Shown here: one piece after another, positions 56,898 to 64,000 of the stretch | How positions within the stretch are numbered: the first letter of the stretch is position 1 | Layout of the letters: each line of letters opens with the position of its first letter | NCBI GenBank assembly: GCA_035533295.1 | Contig: DATLUA010000046.1 | Span: forward strand, 57,729-121,728 | Direction of reading: 5' to 3' | Length of the DNA stretch: 64,000 nucleotides | DNA from: JAGWJU01 sp035533295 | GTDB taxonomy: Bacteria > Elusimicrobiota > Elusimicrobia > UBA1565 > UBA9628 | The notes under the pieces: generated by a model | The model's database searches: none | What the model was told of the DNA's origin: nothing | The model's input: only the letters and a program-made list of their open reading frames with translations | Translations under genes and position numbers: made by a program

Positions 56898-57010
56898 GCG
56901 CGTTTCCTAATTCATTCTAACAGCCGGGCCCCCCGCCGTCAAGGAAAAGTTTCCGGCCGCGCATATGAAACGCTCCCGATTTCTGATTTGATACAATGGA
57001 GTCTCCGCCG

Positions 57011-58513
57011 ATGCAAAGAATAGGACTTAAAACCCAGTTCTACGTCGTCATCGCCTCCGTCTTGGTCTTTTCCCTGGGCGCCGGAGTTTCCCAGTGGCTG
57101 CGCGTCAACGCCGAGACGGGCGCCACCTTGTCCTTGCACCGGGACTTGGCCGTGGCCGTCAAAATCGCGCGGCTTAAGTCCCTCTTTGAGCAGATGGACA
57201 CGCTTACCCTGCAGTACCTGGAAACCGGGGAGCTCCGCCGGCTCGACGAGCGCCGCGAAACCATCGATAAAGTCAGAAAAACCGAGGCGGACCTGAGCGC
57301 GATTCTGCCCGGGCTGGACGAGCAACGGGGCCTTCGGGATCTGAGGGTTCAGTTCGAAAGGCATTTGAAGGAAGAGAAGCCCTGGCTCAGGGAGAAGCTT
57401 TCCGGCCGCTTGACGGCGCGGGACATCGCGCGCATCCGCAAAGGCCGGGAAAATTACCAAGGCATGATGGCCATGGCGATGACGATGCACGACGTGCGCA
57501 TCGAGACTTTCCAGGGGCGCTTCGCGGCCGCGCGCCGCGCTTCCGCGCGGACTTTTTTCGTGATGATGGGCATCGGCCTTCTGGCCAGCGCCTTGTGCGC
57601 CTTTTTCCTCTCGCGCTACATCATCAATCCCATCGACGCCGTCTCGAGCTACGCGCGCGGCTGGAAGCTGGGGCAGCCCTGGACCTTGCGCGTCCCGACG
57701 GCCAGCCCGGAAATCGGCTCCCTGGCGCGGCACATCCGGGACTTGACTGCGAATTTGAACGAGGAGTACCGCAAGGAGAAGGACCTGGGGCGCTTCAAAT
57801 CCCAGATGGTGTCCATGGTCAGCCACGAGCTCAACAACGCCTTAAGCGTCATCTACGCGGCGGCGGCCTCGCTGGAGGACACGGAGCCCGGACGGCAGGA
57901 CGAGCGGCGGGAACGGATGTACCGCATTTTAAAGGCGCAGACCATGTCCCTGAGCACGACTATCGGCAACCTCCTTAATATAGGCCGCCTGGAATCCGGG
58001 TATTTGGCGCTGAACAGGAAGAAAATGGAGATCGAGGCGGTCCTGCGTTCCGGAGGCGAACTGATGGAGATTCTCTGCGAGAACAAGGGATTGAACCTCT
58101 CGCTGAGCTTCCCGGAGTCGCCGGTTCCCGTCTACGGAGATCCGGACGCGCTGATGCTGGTTATCACGAATCTGCTCAGCAACGCGGTGAAGTACACGCC
58201 GGAAGGCGGCTCGGTCACGGCGGGGGTCCAATGCGGCGGGGACCATCCGGCGCATGTGCGCGTCTTCGTCAAGGACACGGGCATCGGCCTGACCCAAGAG
58301 GACAAAGAAAGAATTTTTTCCGTTTATTACCGCTCGGAGCGCGGCAAAAAGCTGGCGCGGGGCTTCGGCCTCGGGCTGGCCCTGGCTAAAAGCATCATGG
58401 AGGCCCACGGCGGAAGCCTCGAGGTCGAGGGCGAACCCGGCAAAGGATCGACGTTCGCCTTTCTTCTGCCGGCCTGGAATCCGAAATCCGACTCGGCCCG
58501 GGCGCTCTCCTAG
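57011..58513 (+). CDS. HAMP-domain membrane sensor histidine kinase
   Basis: 500 residues from the ATG at 57011, which has GGAG nine bases upstream; the in-frame ATG at 56996 overlaps a TACAAT -10-like hexamer and is less likely. TM1 about 9-28, a periplasmic helical sensor (about 30-175), TM2 about 181-200, HAMP, HisKA with His272 in MVSHELNNALSV, and HATPase (NLLSNAVKY, DTGIGLT, GFGLGLA). It has no adjacent regulator. Its stop overlaps the convergent ABC-F gene by 4 bp. Confidence 0.9.
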   Translation: MQRIGLKTQFYVVIASVLVFSLGAGVSQWLRVNAETGATLSLHRDLAVAVKIARLKSLFEQMDTLTLQYLETGELRRLDERRETIDKVRKTEADLSAILPGLDEQRGLRDLRVQFERHLKEEKPWLREKLSGRLTARDIARIRKGRENYQGMMAMAMTMHDVRIETFQGRFAAARRASARTFFVMMGIGLLASALCAFFLSRYIINPIDAVSSYARGWKLGQPWTLRVPTASPEIGSLARHIRDLTANLNEEYRKEKDLGRFKSQMVSMVSHELNNALSVIYAAAASLEDTEPGRQDERRERMYRILKAQTMSLSTTIGNLLNIGRLESGYLALNRKKMEIEAVLRSGGELMEILCENKGLNLSLSFPESPVPVYGDPDALMLVITNLLSNAVKYTPEGGSVTAGVQCGGDHPAHVRVFVKDTGIGLTQEDKERIFSVYYRSERGKKLARGFGLGLALAKSIMEAHGGSLEVEGEPGKGSTFAFLLPAWNPKSDSARALS

Positions 58514-60291
58514 GCGCGCTGGGAAATCCGGGCTTCCTTTTCCTGGATTTGCTTCTGCACTGATTCCATCTCTTCCCCGATGCTGCGGACTTTCTCGTAA
58601 TCGGCGTAGAGTTCCGGATCGGCCAGCCGCGACGCCAGGCTTTCCAGCGCCGCGTGCAGCGCCTCGAGCTCGGCTTTTATCTTGGCCGCGCGCTTTTCCT
58701 GCCGGCGGCGATCCTCGGGGGAAGGCGCCGCTTCCGTGCTCTTGCCTGGGCGGCCCGACTCGGAATTGCCGGCGTTTTCCTCCTTCGGCTCGGCCTGCGG
58801 GTTCTCTTCCCGCCATTGGGATTGGCGCCGCTTGAAGTATTCGTAATTTCCCGGGTAGACGGTGATCCGTCCCTGATCGATATGGACGACATGATCCGCC
58901 AGGGCGTTGAGGAAGTAGAGATCGTGGCTGATGCAGCAGATGGCGCCCTCGAAATCGCGCAGGGCCTCGACGAGCGCGTCCACGCTGGCCATGTCCAGGT
59001 GAGTGGTGGGCTCGTCCATGAGCAGCACGTTGGGCGGATCCAACAGAAGCTTGGCCAAGGACAGGCGGCTTTTCTCGCCGCCGCTCAAGACCTCGGTTTT
59101 CTTGTGCACCGAGTCTCCGGGGAAAAGGAACGTGCCCAGAATGGTGCGCGTGAGGAGGTCGGGGTTAAGGCGGCCGACGCTCGAGGCTTCCTGCAGGACC
59201 GTTTTTTCAGGGTCCAGCTGTCCCTGCCGGTGCTGGGAAAAATATCCCACCTTGACGTCGTTCCCCACGACGCGCTCGCCCGAGTCGAACGGAATGACGC
59301 CGGCCAGGACTTTAAGCAGCGTGGATTTTCCCGCGCCGTTGTGGCCCACGAAGGCCATTTTCCAGCCCCGCTCGAGCTCGAAGTCGAGCCCCTGGTAGAC
59401 CTTGGTCTCGCCGTAGGACTTGTAGACGTCGCGGAGGGAAAGCACGCGCACGCCCGTGCGCGCGGGCTGGGGAAATCTGATTTTGACGGATTTTGCTTCG
59501 GCCGGCAGCACGATGCGCTCGAGCTTGTCCAGGCGCTTGATCATGCTTTGCGCGCGGTTGGCGGTGGACGCGCGGGCGCGGTTGCGGTCGATGAACTCCT
59601 GCATCTTGGCGATTTCCTCCTGCTGCCGCCGCCAAGCCATTTCCAGCCGCTCTCGCTCCGCCTGCCGTTCCCGAAGGAAAAATTCGTAGTCGCCCCGGTA
59701 GACTTTGAGCTTGCCGTCCTGGACGCTGACGATGGCGCGGCACACCGCGTTGATGAAAGCCCGGTCGTGGGAGATGAGGAAGACCGCGCCGGGGTAGGAG
59801 CGCAGATATTGCTGGAGCCAGAACAGGGAGTCGATGTCCAGGTGGTTGGTGGGCTCGTCCAGCAGCAGCAGATCGGGCTCCTGCGCCAGCAGGCCGGCCA
59901 GGGCGGCCCGCATGGCCCAGCCGCCGCTTAAGGCGTTCATTTTTTTGCCGAAATCGGCGACTTTAAATCCCAGGCCCATCAGAATCGCCTTGGCCTTGGC
60001 CACGGTGCGCCCATCGGGGTCCAAGCGCTCTTTGAGGGATTCTTCCAGAACGGTGGCATCCGAAATGGGGGGATTCTCCTGGGGCAGGTAGCCGACCACG
60101 GCGCCTCGGCGCGTGCTCATCTCTCCCGAGTCAGCGCTTTCGCGGCCTAGGAGCATCTTGAAGAGCGTGGACTTGCCGGCGCCGTTGGGTCCGACCAGGA
60201 CGAAGCGGTCGCCGTTGTTGATCTGCAGGTCGGCGCCATCGAAGAGGGTTTGGCGGCCGAAGGATTTGTGGACGTTACGCAAAGTAATCAA
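58510..60291 (-). CDS. ABC-F family ATPase
   Basis: 593 residues from a TTG at 60291 (MITLRNVHKSF; AAGGAAA upstream). Two ABC domains: GPNGAGKSTLFKMLLG with LSGGWAMRAALAGLLAQEPD, and GHNGAGKSTLLKVLAG with LSGGEKSRLSLAKLLLDPPN, joined by the charged linker typical of ABC-F. A C-terminal coiled coil (RRRQEKRAAKIKAELEALHA) makes it Uup-like. ABC-F proteins act on the ribosome rather than in transport. Confidence 0.93.
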   Translation of the reverse strand: MITLRNVHKSFGRQTLFDGADLQINNGDRFVLVGPNGAGKSTLFKMLLGRESADSGEMSTRRGAVVGYLPQENPPISDATVLEESLKERLDPDGRTVAKAKAILMGLGFKVADFGKKMNALSGGWAMRAALAGLLAQEPDLLLLDEPTNHLDIDSLFWLQQYLRSYPGAVFLISHDRAFINAVCRAIVSVQDGKLKVYRGDYEFFLRERQAERERLEMAWRRQQEEIAKMQEFIDRNRARASTANRAQSMIKRLDKLERIVLPAEAKSVKIRFPQPARTGVRVLSLRDVYKSYGETKVYQGLDFELERGWKMAFVGHNGAGKSTLLKVLAGVIPFDSGERVVGNDVKVGYFSQHRQGQLDPEKTVLQEASSVGRLNPDLLTRTILGTFLFPGDSVHKKTEVLSGGEKSRLSLAKLLLDPPNVLLMDEPTTHLDMASVDALVEALRDFEGAICCISHDLYFLNALADHVVHIDQGRITVYPGNYEYFKRRQSQWREENPQAEPKEENAGNSESGRPGKSTEAAPSPEDRRRQEKRAAKIKAELEALHAALESLASRLADPELYADYEKVRSIGEEMESVQKQIQEKEARISQRA

Positions 60292-60440
60292 ATGATTTTC
60301 CTTTTCTTAAAGGAACAGCTTACAAACATACCAGTCAGGGAGGAAAGCAGCGCAAACCGCGGCTTGGGGCCCAAAAACAGGTAGGTCCATCAGCGCGGTT
60401 TCTGGGCCAAACGGCCCTGGGCGCGCGGCGCAGGCGATGA

Positions 60441-60446
60441 TAAGAT
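60441..60446 (+). promoter_or_regulatory. -10-like element seven bases before the 721-residue protein gene
   Basis: TAAGAT, then AGCAAGG and the ATG at 60454. It fits the close -10/ATG pattern seen elsewhere in the window; AAGG touches the start too closely to be an efficient ribosome-binding site. Confidence 0.35.
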
Positions 60447-60453
60447 AGCAAGG

Positions 60454-62619
60454 ATGAAAAAATTCGTCGTTGCGTGTCTCGGCGCGGCTTTGGCAGCGAC
60501 TCCGGTTTTTTGCGCCGCGCAGCGGCAATCCTCGGATCAGTGGTCGCAGCTGCCGTTCACCGCTCCCAGCGACGACGTTCCCGGCGGATACTTCACCAAT
60601 CCGGAAAGGGCACAACTCAACGTCGTCATGCAGAAGGGGCAGCTCAGTCAGATTTGCCGAGGCCTGCAGATTAACGTCCATCCGTGGATTTCCGGCCGCA
60701 ATTTAGGCGGCGCGCAGCCGCAGGTGGTGCGCAGCCTGCAGCTTTTGCCGGACAACAGGCTGGCCTTGGTGGACGAGGAGGGGCTGGATGTCAATTTGTC
60801 GCATTGGTTCCAAGTCGCTCGCGCCGGCGGAGCCGCCTTCGGGGTGACTTTGCAGGCCGGACTGCAAGGAACCTCCATGGTCGTGCGCCCGACCTCGACC
60901 CAGGATTCATGCGACGAGTTGAAGCGCCTGGTCAAGCTGACGGACGTGAAGACCGTGCTGCCGTTCAAGGCGTCCCGCCTTTCCGCCATGGAAGTGGGCG
61001 AACTTTGGAAAATGCCTTTTGTCCTGACCATCGCCCACGCGGAATCCTTGGCGTTCCCGGCGGCGGCGGCCGCGGCCGCGGCGCAGCCGACTTCCGACTA
61101 CTCCATTTCCTTCGGGGTCGGCCAAACCGGATCCGCCATCATGACGGTTTACCGCCTCTCGCGGGATCAGGTGCGGTTCCGCCTGCGCATCGATCATGCG
61201 CGGATTATGACGGCCCAAGGGCAAATCATCGAAACCGTCCCCGCGCTCCAATTGTTCAGCCCGCACGGCCTGATTAAGACGGAAATCAATAATCTCGCGG
61301 TCTCCGAACTCCAGCAGTACCTCACGGCGAATCTGAGCATTTTGGCCCAGAAAACCCAAGGCCAGCAAATGCTGGTGGAGTTCATCCTCGATCCAAACAA
61401 CCCGCGGCAGATGGAGAATTTGGCCCGCGTGATGCACGGCGACATCCACGAACTCGTCTTGATGGCCAAGCGCGTGACGACGCTCCACTCCACTCAAGCG
61501 GCCGCCATGGATGATTACGGCGGCTTGGTCCAGGGGCAGGAGGACGGCCTTGATTCGGCCTACAATTACGACAGTTCGGATCTCTATAAGAACAAGCAGA
61601 AGGCGTTCAGCCTCATGTTGCCGTTCCTGGCGGACTGGTCCAGATCGTGGACCCGTTCTCTGGATCATATCGTCCGTTATGGCCCGCAGGGCGGGCAATT
61701 CATCATTTATAGCGCCGACAAGGCGAAGAACGCGGGCTATTTCAATATTCCGATCAAAGGCGAACTGGTCAAGCGCAACGTGGACTCCAACGTTCAGGCC
61801 TTTGTCTACAGGCCGAAGGCGGGAGCTGAAACCGAGCCGGAGGCTATTTACATCCATCAGGAAGGCTTCCTGCACCGCTCGGCCTCGAGCGTGCGCGGAA
61901 CTTTGCGCGGAATCAACGAGCTCATGGAAACCGCGGGCGCCAAAGGAAGCGGAGTCCCGGATACGAGCTTGGCCGTGCCCTACGATACGGCCCTGGCGCA
62001 GCTTGGGAAAAAAGCGCCGGGCGAGTACCACACCGGCACGCTGACCCTCGCTTTGATTTTCTCGCCCAAGGCTTTGGCGAGCATCCTTTCGGCCGACGCC
62101 GCCGCCATCGTGAAAAGCTACGTCGCGACGCTCGACGGCGTCAAGAAGCAGGCCATGGAGTGGCTCCTGGAGCATGGAACCGTCGGGGCGGACGGCAAGA
62201 TATCCTTTAATCGCTTCCAATTCGACGATGAATGGGACGATTACCTCGCGGTCGGGCAGGGGCATCAAACGTCTTCCCAAATCATCCAGCCCTTCTGCCT
62301 GGCGGCGCGCGAGATTGTCGAAGACATCGCCGGCGTCCGCGCGCAGTCTTCGCCGGAGGCGCGCGCGGCGGCTTTCCGGGATATCCTCTCCGGGCGCGAC
62401 AAGAGCGGGCTGGCGTATCGCGATATCGTGCGCGTCCTCGTTCAACTGGTCAATCCCATGGATTTGACCGGCAATCTGGTCATGAACCTGGATGCCGGCG
62501 GCCACCGGAAGCTCCAGACCCAGTTCGTCCTCAAGAAGGGCCGCCCCGCCGATCCCGTCTTGCAGGAAGCGGGGCAGGCCAAGGCCCGCTACATCCTGCC
62601 CTCGCCGCTGGTCGACTAA
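60454..62619 (+). CDS. Large secreted protein of unknown function
   Basis: 721 residues. Signal peptide (to FCAAQ), then a mixed alpha/beta protein with strand-rich parts (YSISFGVGQTGSAIMTVYRL, VRFRLRIDHARIMT) and a helical C-terminal third (VKSYVATLDGVKKQAMEWLL). Several stretches suggest a large globular periplasmic or surface protein; two N-terminal cysteines (ICRGL, DSCDEL) may pair. No motif of a known enzyme is evident. The next gene also encodes a secreted protein of unknown function. Confidence 0.82.
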   Translation: MKKFVVACLGAALAATPVFCAAQRQSSDQWSQLPFTAPSDDVPGGYFTNPERAQLNVVMQKGQLSQICRGLQINVHPWISGRNLGGAQPQVVRSLQLLPDNRLALVDEEGLDVNLSHWFQVARAGGAAFGVTLQAGLQGTSMVVRPTSTQDSCDELKRLVKLTDVKTVLPFKASRLSAMEVGELWKMPFVLTIAHAESLAFPAAAAAAAAQPTSDYSISFGVGQTGSAIMTVYRLSRDQVRFRLRIDHARIMTAQGQIIETVPALQLFSPHGLIKTEINNLAVSELQQYLTANLSILAQKTQGQQMLVEFILDPNNPRQMENLARVMHGDIHELVLMAKRVTTLHSTQAAAMDDYGGLVQGQEDGLDSAYNYDSSDLYKNKQKAFSLMLPFLADWSRSWTRSLDHIVRYGPQGGQFIIYSADKAKNAGYFNIPIKGELVKRNVDSNVQAFVYRPKAGAETEPEAIYIHQEGFLHRSASSVRGTLRGINELMETAGAKGSGVPDTSLAVPYDTALAQLGKKAPGEYHTGTLTLALIFSPKALASILSADAAAIVKSYVATLDGVKKQAMEWLLEHGTVGADGKISFNRFQFDDEWDDYLAVGQGHQTSSQIIQPFCLAAREIVEDIAGVRAQSSPEARAAAFRDILSGRDKSGLAYRDIVRVLVQLVNPMDLTGNLVMNLDAGGHRKLQTQFVLKKGRPADPVLQEAGQAKARYILPSPLVD

Positions 62620-62761
62620 CCCCACCGCGCTTTTAAGGCGCGTCATGCGGACGTCGCGGCCCCGTCACGTGGAATTTACCCGGTCGATATTCCCCGGCCG
62701 CGGCCCGCGCCGCTATAATTCCAGCAACGCCCAAATAAAACGCACAGGAGAAAAGAAAATC

Positions 62762-63355
62762 ATGAATATCGCGAAAACCTGGACGCTGGCCCTTGCCGCG
62801 TTCTGCGCCGCTGGAACTCTCGCTTCCGCGGCATCCGTCGATTGGAAGGCGGATCCTACGGCCGGAGTCCTGGCCCAGATCCGGGAGATGGAGGCCAAGA
62901 CGCCCGTTCCGGCCATGGCCTCCTTCGCCCATGCCGCGGCCGAGCGCATCGAGGCCCGCGCCGTGGATTCCAACGTCCTGGCCTACGAGGATTCGGGGAA
63001 CGCCCAAGCCGGCGACGAGCAGGTCACGCTGAACTTAAATGACGCCAAGGATCGGATGGGAGCCTTTTTCAGCGATTGCACGGCCAATTACAGCGACGAC
63101 GAGGTCCAGCCCTGCGATGAGTTGCAGTTCGTCTTCCCGGGGCTGGCCGTGAACAGGGTGGATCACACCGTCACCAAGGGCGGCGAATTGGTGGCGACAT
63201 GGTCGAGCCATTTCCTCCTGGGCACCCGCGTCAAGCTCGCGCGCGGCTGGCGTCTGGTGGTCGCGAAGACCAAAAAGCTGGCGACCGTGGACGACGGCTT
63301 CGATCATTACCAAGAAACCCGCACCGTCGTTTCCATTTGCCTGCAAAAGAGCTGA
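62762..63355 (+). CDS. Secreted protein of unknown function
   Basis: 197 residues from the ATG at 62762 (CAGGAGAAAAG upstream). Signal peptide (to TLASA), then a helical stretch and a strand-rich C-terminal half (FVFPGLAVNRVDHTVTKGGE, FLLGTRVKLARGWRLVVAKT) with three cysteines. A TATAAT at 62714-62719 gives a leader of about 35-40 nt. Family unknown. Confidence 0.72.
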   Translation: MNIAKTWTLALAAFCAAGTLASAASVDWKADPTAGVLAQIREMEAKTPVPAMASFAHAAAERIEARAVDSNVLAYEDSGNAQAGDEQVTLNLNDAKDRMGAFFSDCTANYSDDEVQPCDELQFVFPGLAVNRVDHTVTKGGELVATWSSHFLLGTRVKLARGWRLVVAKTKKLATVDDGFDHYQETRTVVSICLQKS

Positions 63356-63404
63356 ACCAGCCGGCTTCATCCTGCAATTTTTTAGAAGGAATCTGACGGC
63401 GCCT

Positions 63405-63530
63405 ACACCTGGATCGGGGGATAGGGGGATCGATCCGGGATACGGGGGATCATAGGGGGTTATACGGGGGATCTTAGGGGGATCGCGATCCCCCTGGATA
63501 GGGATCCCCCCGATCCCCTATCAACCCCCT
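63405..63530. repeat. G-rich then C-rich palindromic repeat tract
   Basis: The plus strand carries six GGGGGAT/GGGGGTT units spaced 10-16 bp (63414-63481), then the mirror set of CCCCC units (63490-63530). The centre is the perfect 20-bp palindrome AGGGGGATCG/CGATCCCCCT (63476-63495); GATAGGG...CCCTATC arms pair further out. The whole could fold into a long imperfect hairpin or G-quadruplexes. No coding sequence. In style it recalls the tract before hutH. Confidence 0.75.
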
Positions 63531-63574
63531 CTTCATCTCGGATACCGATAAAACGCGGTGCGAAGTCCAAATTG

Positions 63575-63910
63575 ATGTGTCTGAAAACTAGCGTTTTCGT
63601 ATTAGCGGCCTTGACCGCGCTCGCTGCGGGCTGCGGTGGCGGCGGCGGGGGCCCGTCCTTCCTTTATAAGCCCAACAAGCCGCTATGGCCCGGGCATGAC
63701 GCCCAGGCGCCGCTCTTCGCGGTCAAGGCGGGCGTCATGCCGCTGCACGACTTGACTCCCTACGCGGACAAGGTCGCGCCGATCTCGGGAGAAGAGCGAG
63801 CCGATTTAACCCGAGGCCCGTTCGGGCGCTGGCCGCAGCTTTCGGCCGAGGCCGTGCGCGCGGCGCCGGAGTTTCCCCCGGCGCCGCTGTTTTATGATGC
63901 CTCCGCCTAA
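63575..63910 (+). CDS. Small lipoprotein of unknown function
   Basis: 111 residues from the ATG at 63575. Lipobox LAAGC followed by a Gly run (GGGGGG), then a Pro-rich mature part (YKPNKPLWPGHDAQAPLF, FPPAPLFYDASA). It sits just after the repeat tract, with no clear Shine-Dalgarno. It ends against a convergent gene. Confidence 0.65.
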   Translation: MCLKTSVFVLAALTALAAGCGGGGGGPSFLYKPNKPLWPGHDAQAPLFAVKAGVMPLHDLTPYADKVAPISGEERADLTRGPFGRWPQLSAEAVRAAPEFPPAPLFYDASA

Positions 63911-64000
63911 GCAGCGGGCTTGGCGTTCTTGAGGAGAGCGTTGTACTCCTCGACGCTCATCGAGAAGCGTCCGCTCTCCGGCTTGTGGGGATCGTGGATG
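63907..64000 (-). CDS. C-terminal end of an unidentified gene
   Basis: The minus strand is open from the window edge to TAG at 63907-63909, giving about 30 residues (HDPHKPESGRFSMSVEEYNA, then LLKNAKPAA). The rest is outside the window; too short to name. Its stop overlaps the lipoprotein stop. Confidence 0.55.
   Translation of the reverse strand, partial: IHDPHKPESGRFSMSVEEYNALLKNAKPAA

Noticed and set aside
60907..62646. A 579-codon minus-strand frame
   Set aside because: Antisense to the 721-residue secreted protein, which has a signal peptide and normal codon use.
63405..63530. CRISPR array or origin iterons
   Set aside because: Units are 7-8 bp of mainly G, spacing is irregular, and no replication or cas gene is nearby.

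Overview
The window looks like one chromosome segment of a Gram-negative bacterium with about 60-65% GC. TolB, a SurA-like protein, porin-like and lipoprotein genes, secreted MsrB and HtrA all imply an outer membrane. The best guess at lineage is Elusimicrobiota: a type IV pilin-like protein standing alone, several secreted proteins without a recognisable family, type III glutamine synthetase, ScpA/ScpB and BioY. That placement is inference from gene content; no rRNA is present.

Layout. 0-6.5 kb: end of a TPR gene and tolB, a two-component pair, a pilin-like gene, a Ser-Gly-rich secreted protein, tRNA-Val, a cold-shock gene, bioY and tRNA-Leu. 6.5-12.7 kb (minus): two tightly overlapping gene trains, PfkB kinase / ABC exporter / polysaccharide deacetylase, and M23 peptidase / bactofilin / SurA-like, an envelope and cell-shape set. 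12.8-17.6 kb (plus): trpS, scpA, scpB, glgA, a membrane protein. 17.5-20.2 kb (minus): lipoprotein, nth, CbiX-like, old-yellow-enzyme. 20.3-25.7 kb (plus): secreted coiled-coil protein, HEAT protein, CHASE2 cyclase, DUF3307-like protein, thiolase.

25.7-31.6 kb is a plasticity zone. It holds a twice-frameshifted antitoxin, an IS30-like transposase tail, a block with prfC / DksA-like / broken receiver / internally deleted MFS / methyltransferase, an intact BrnT-like toxin-antitoxin pair with its operator, an ORF stitched from pieces resembling three defence or mobile-element families, and a C-rich repeat tract ending in a 30-bp palindrome at the start of hutH. hutH-hutU follow.

34.9-45.1 kb is the most interesting part. 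A short, divergent sigma-54-like factor sits beside a PAS kinase and an NtrC-type activator that has no DNA-binding domain. Four -24/-12-like promoter sequences lie in this stretch, in front of a Cys-rich PAS kinase + hemerythrin, a CBS / TauE / DUF1634 operon, the kinase-activator operon itself, and a YceI / porin / START-domain operon. This reads as a self-contained sigma-54 envelope or anion-response island.

45.1-64 kb is mostly housekeeping: YajQ, BtuF-like, P-type ATPase, proC, msrB, glnN, mrp, HtrA, glycan genes, a HAMP kinase, an ABC-F ATPase and several secreted proteins of unknown function. A second G/C-skewed repeat tract lies near 63.4-63.5 kb.

A recurring feature is a -10-like hexamer ending only 4-8 nt before a start codon (response regulator, trpS, old-yellow-enzyme, toxin, htrA, the 721-residue secreted protein), which suggests leaderless mRNAs.
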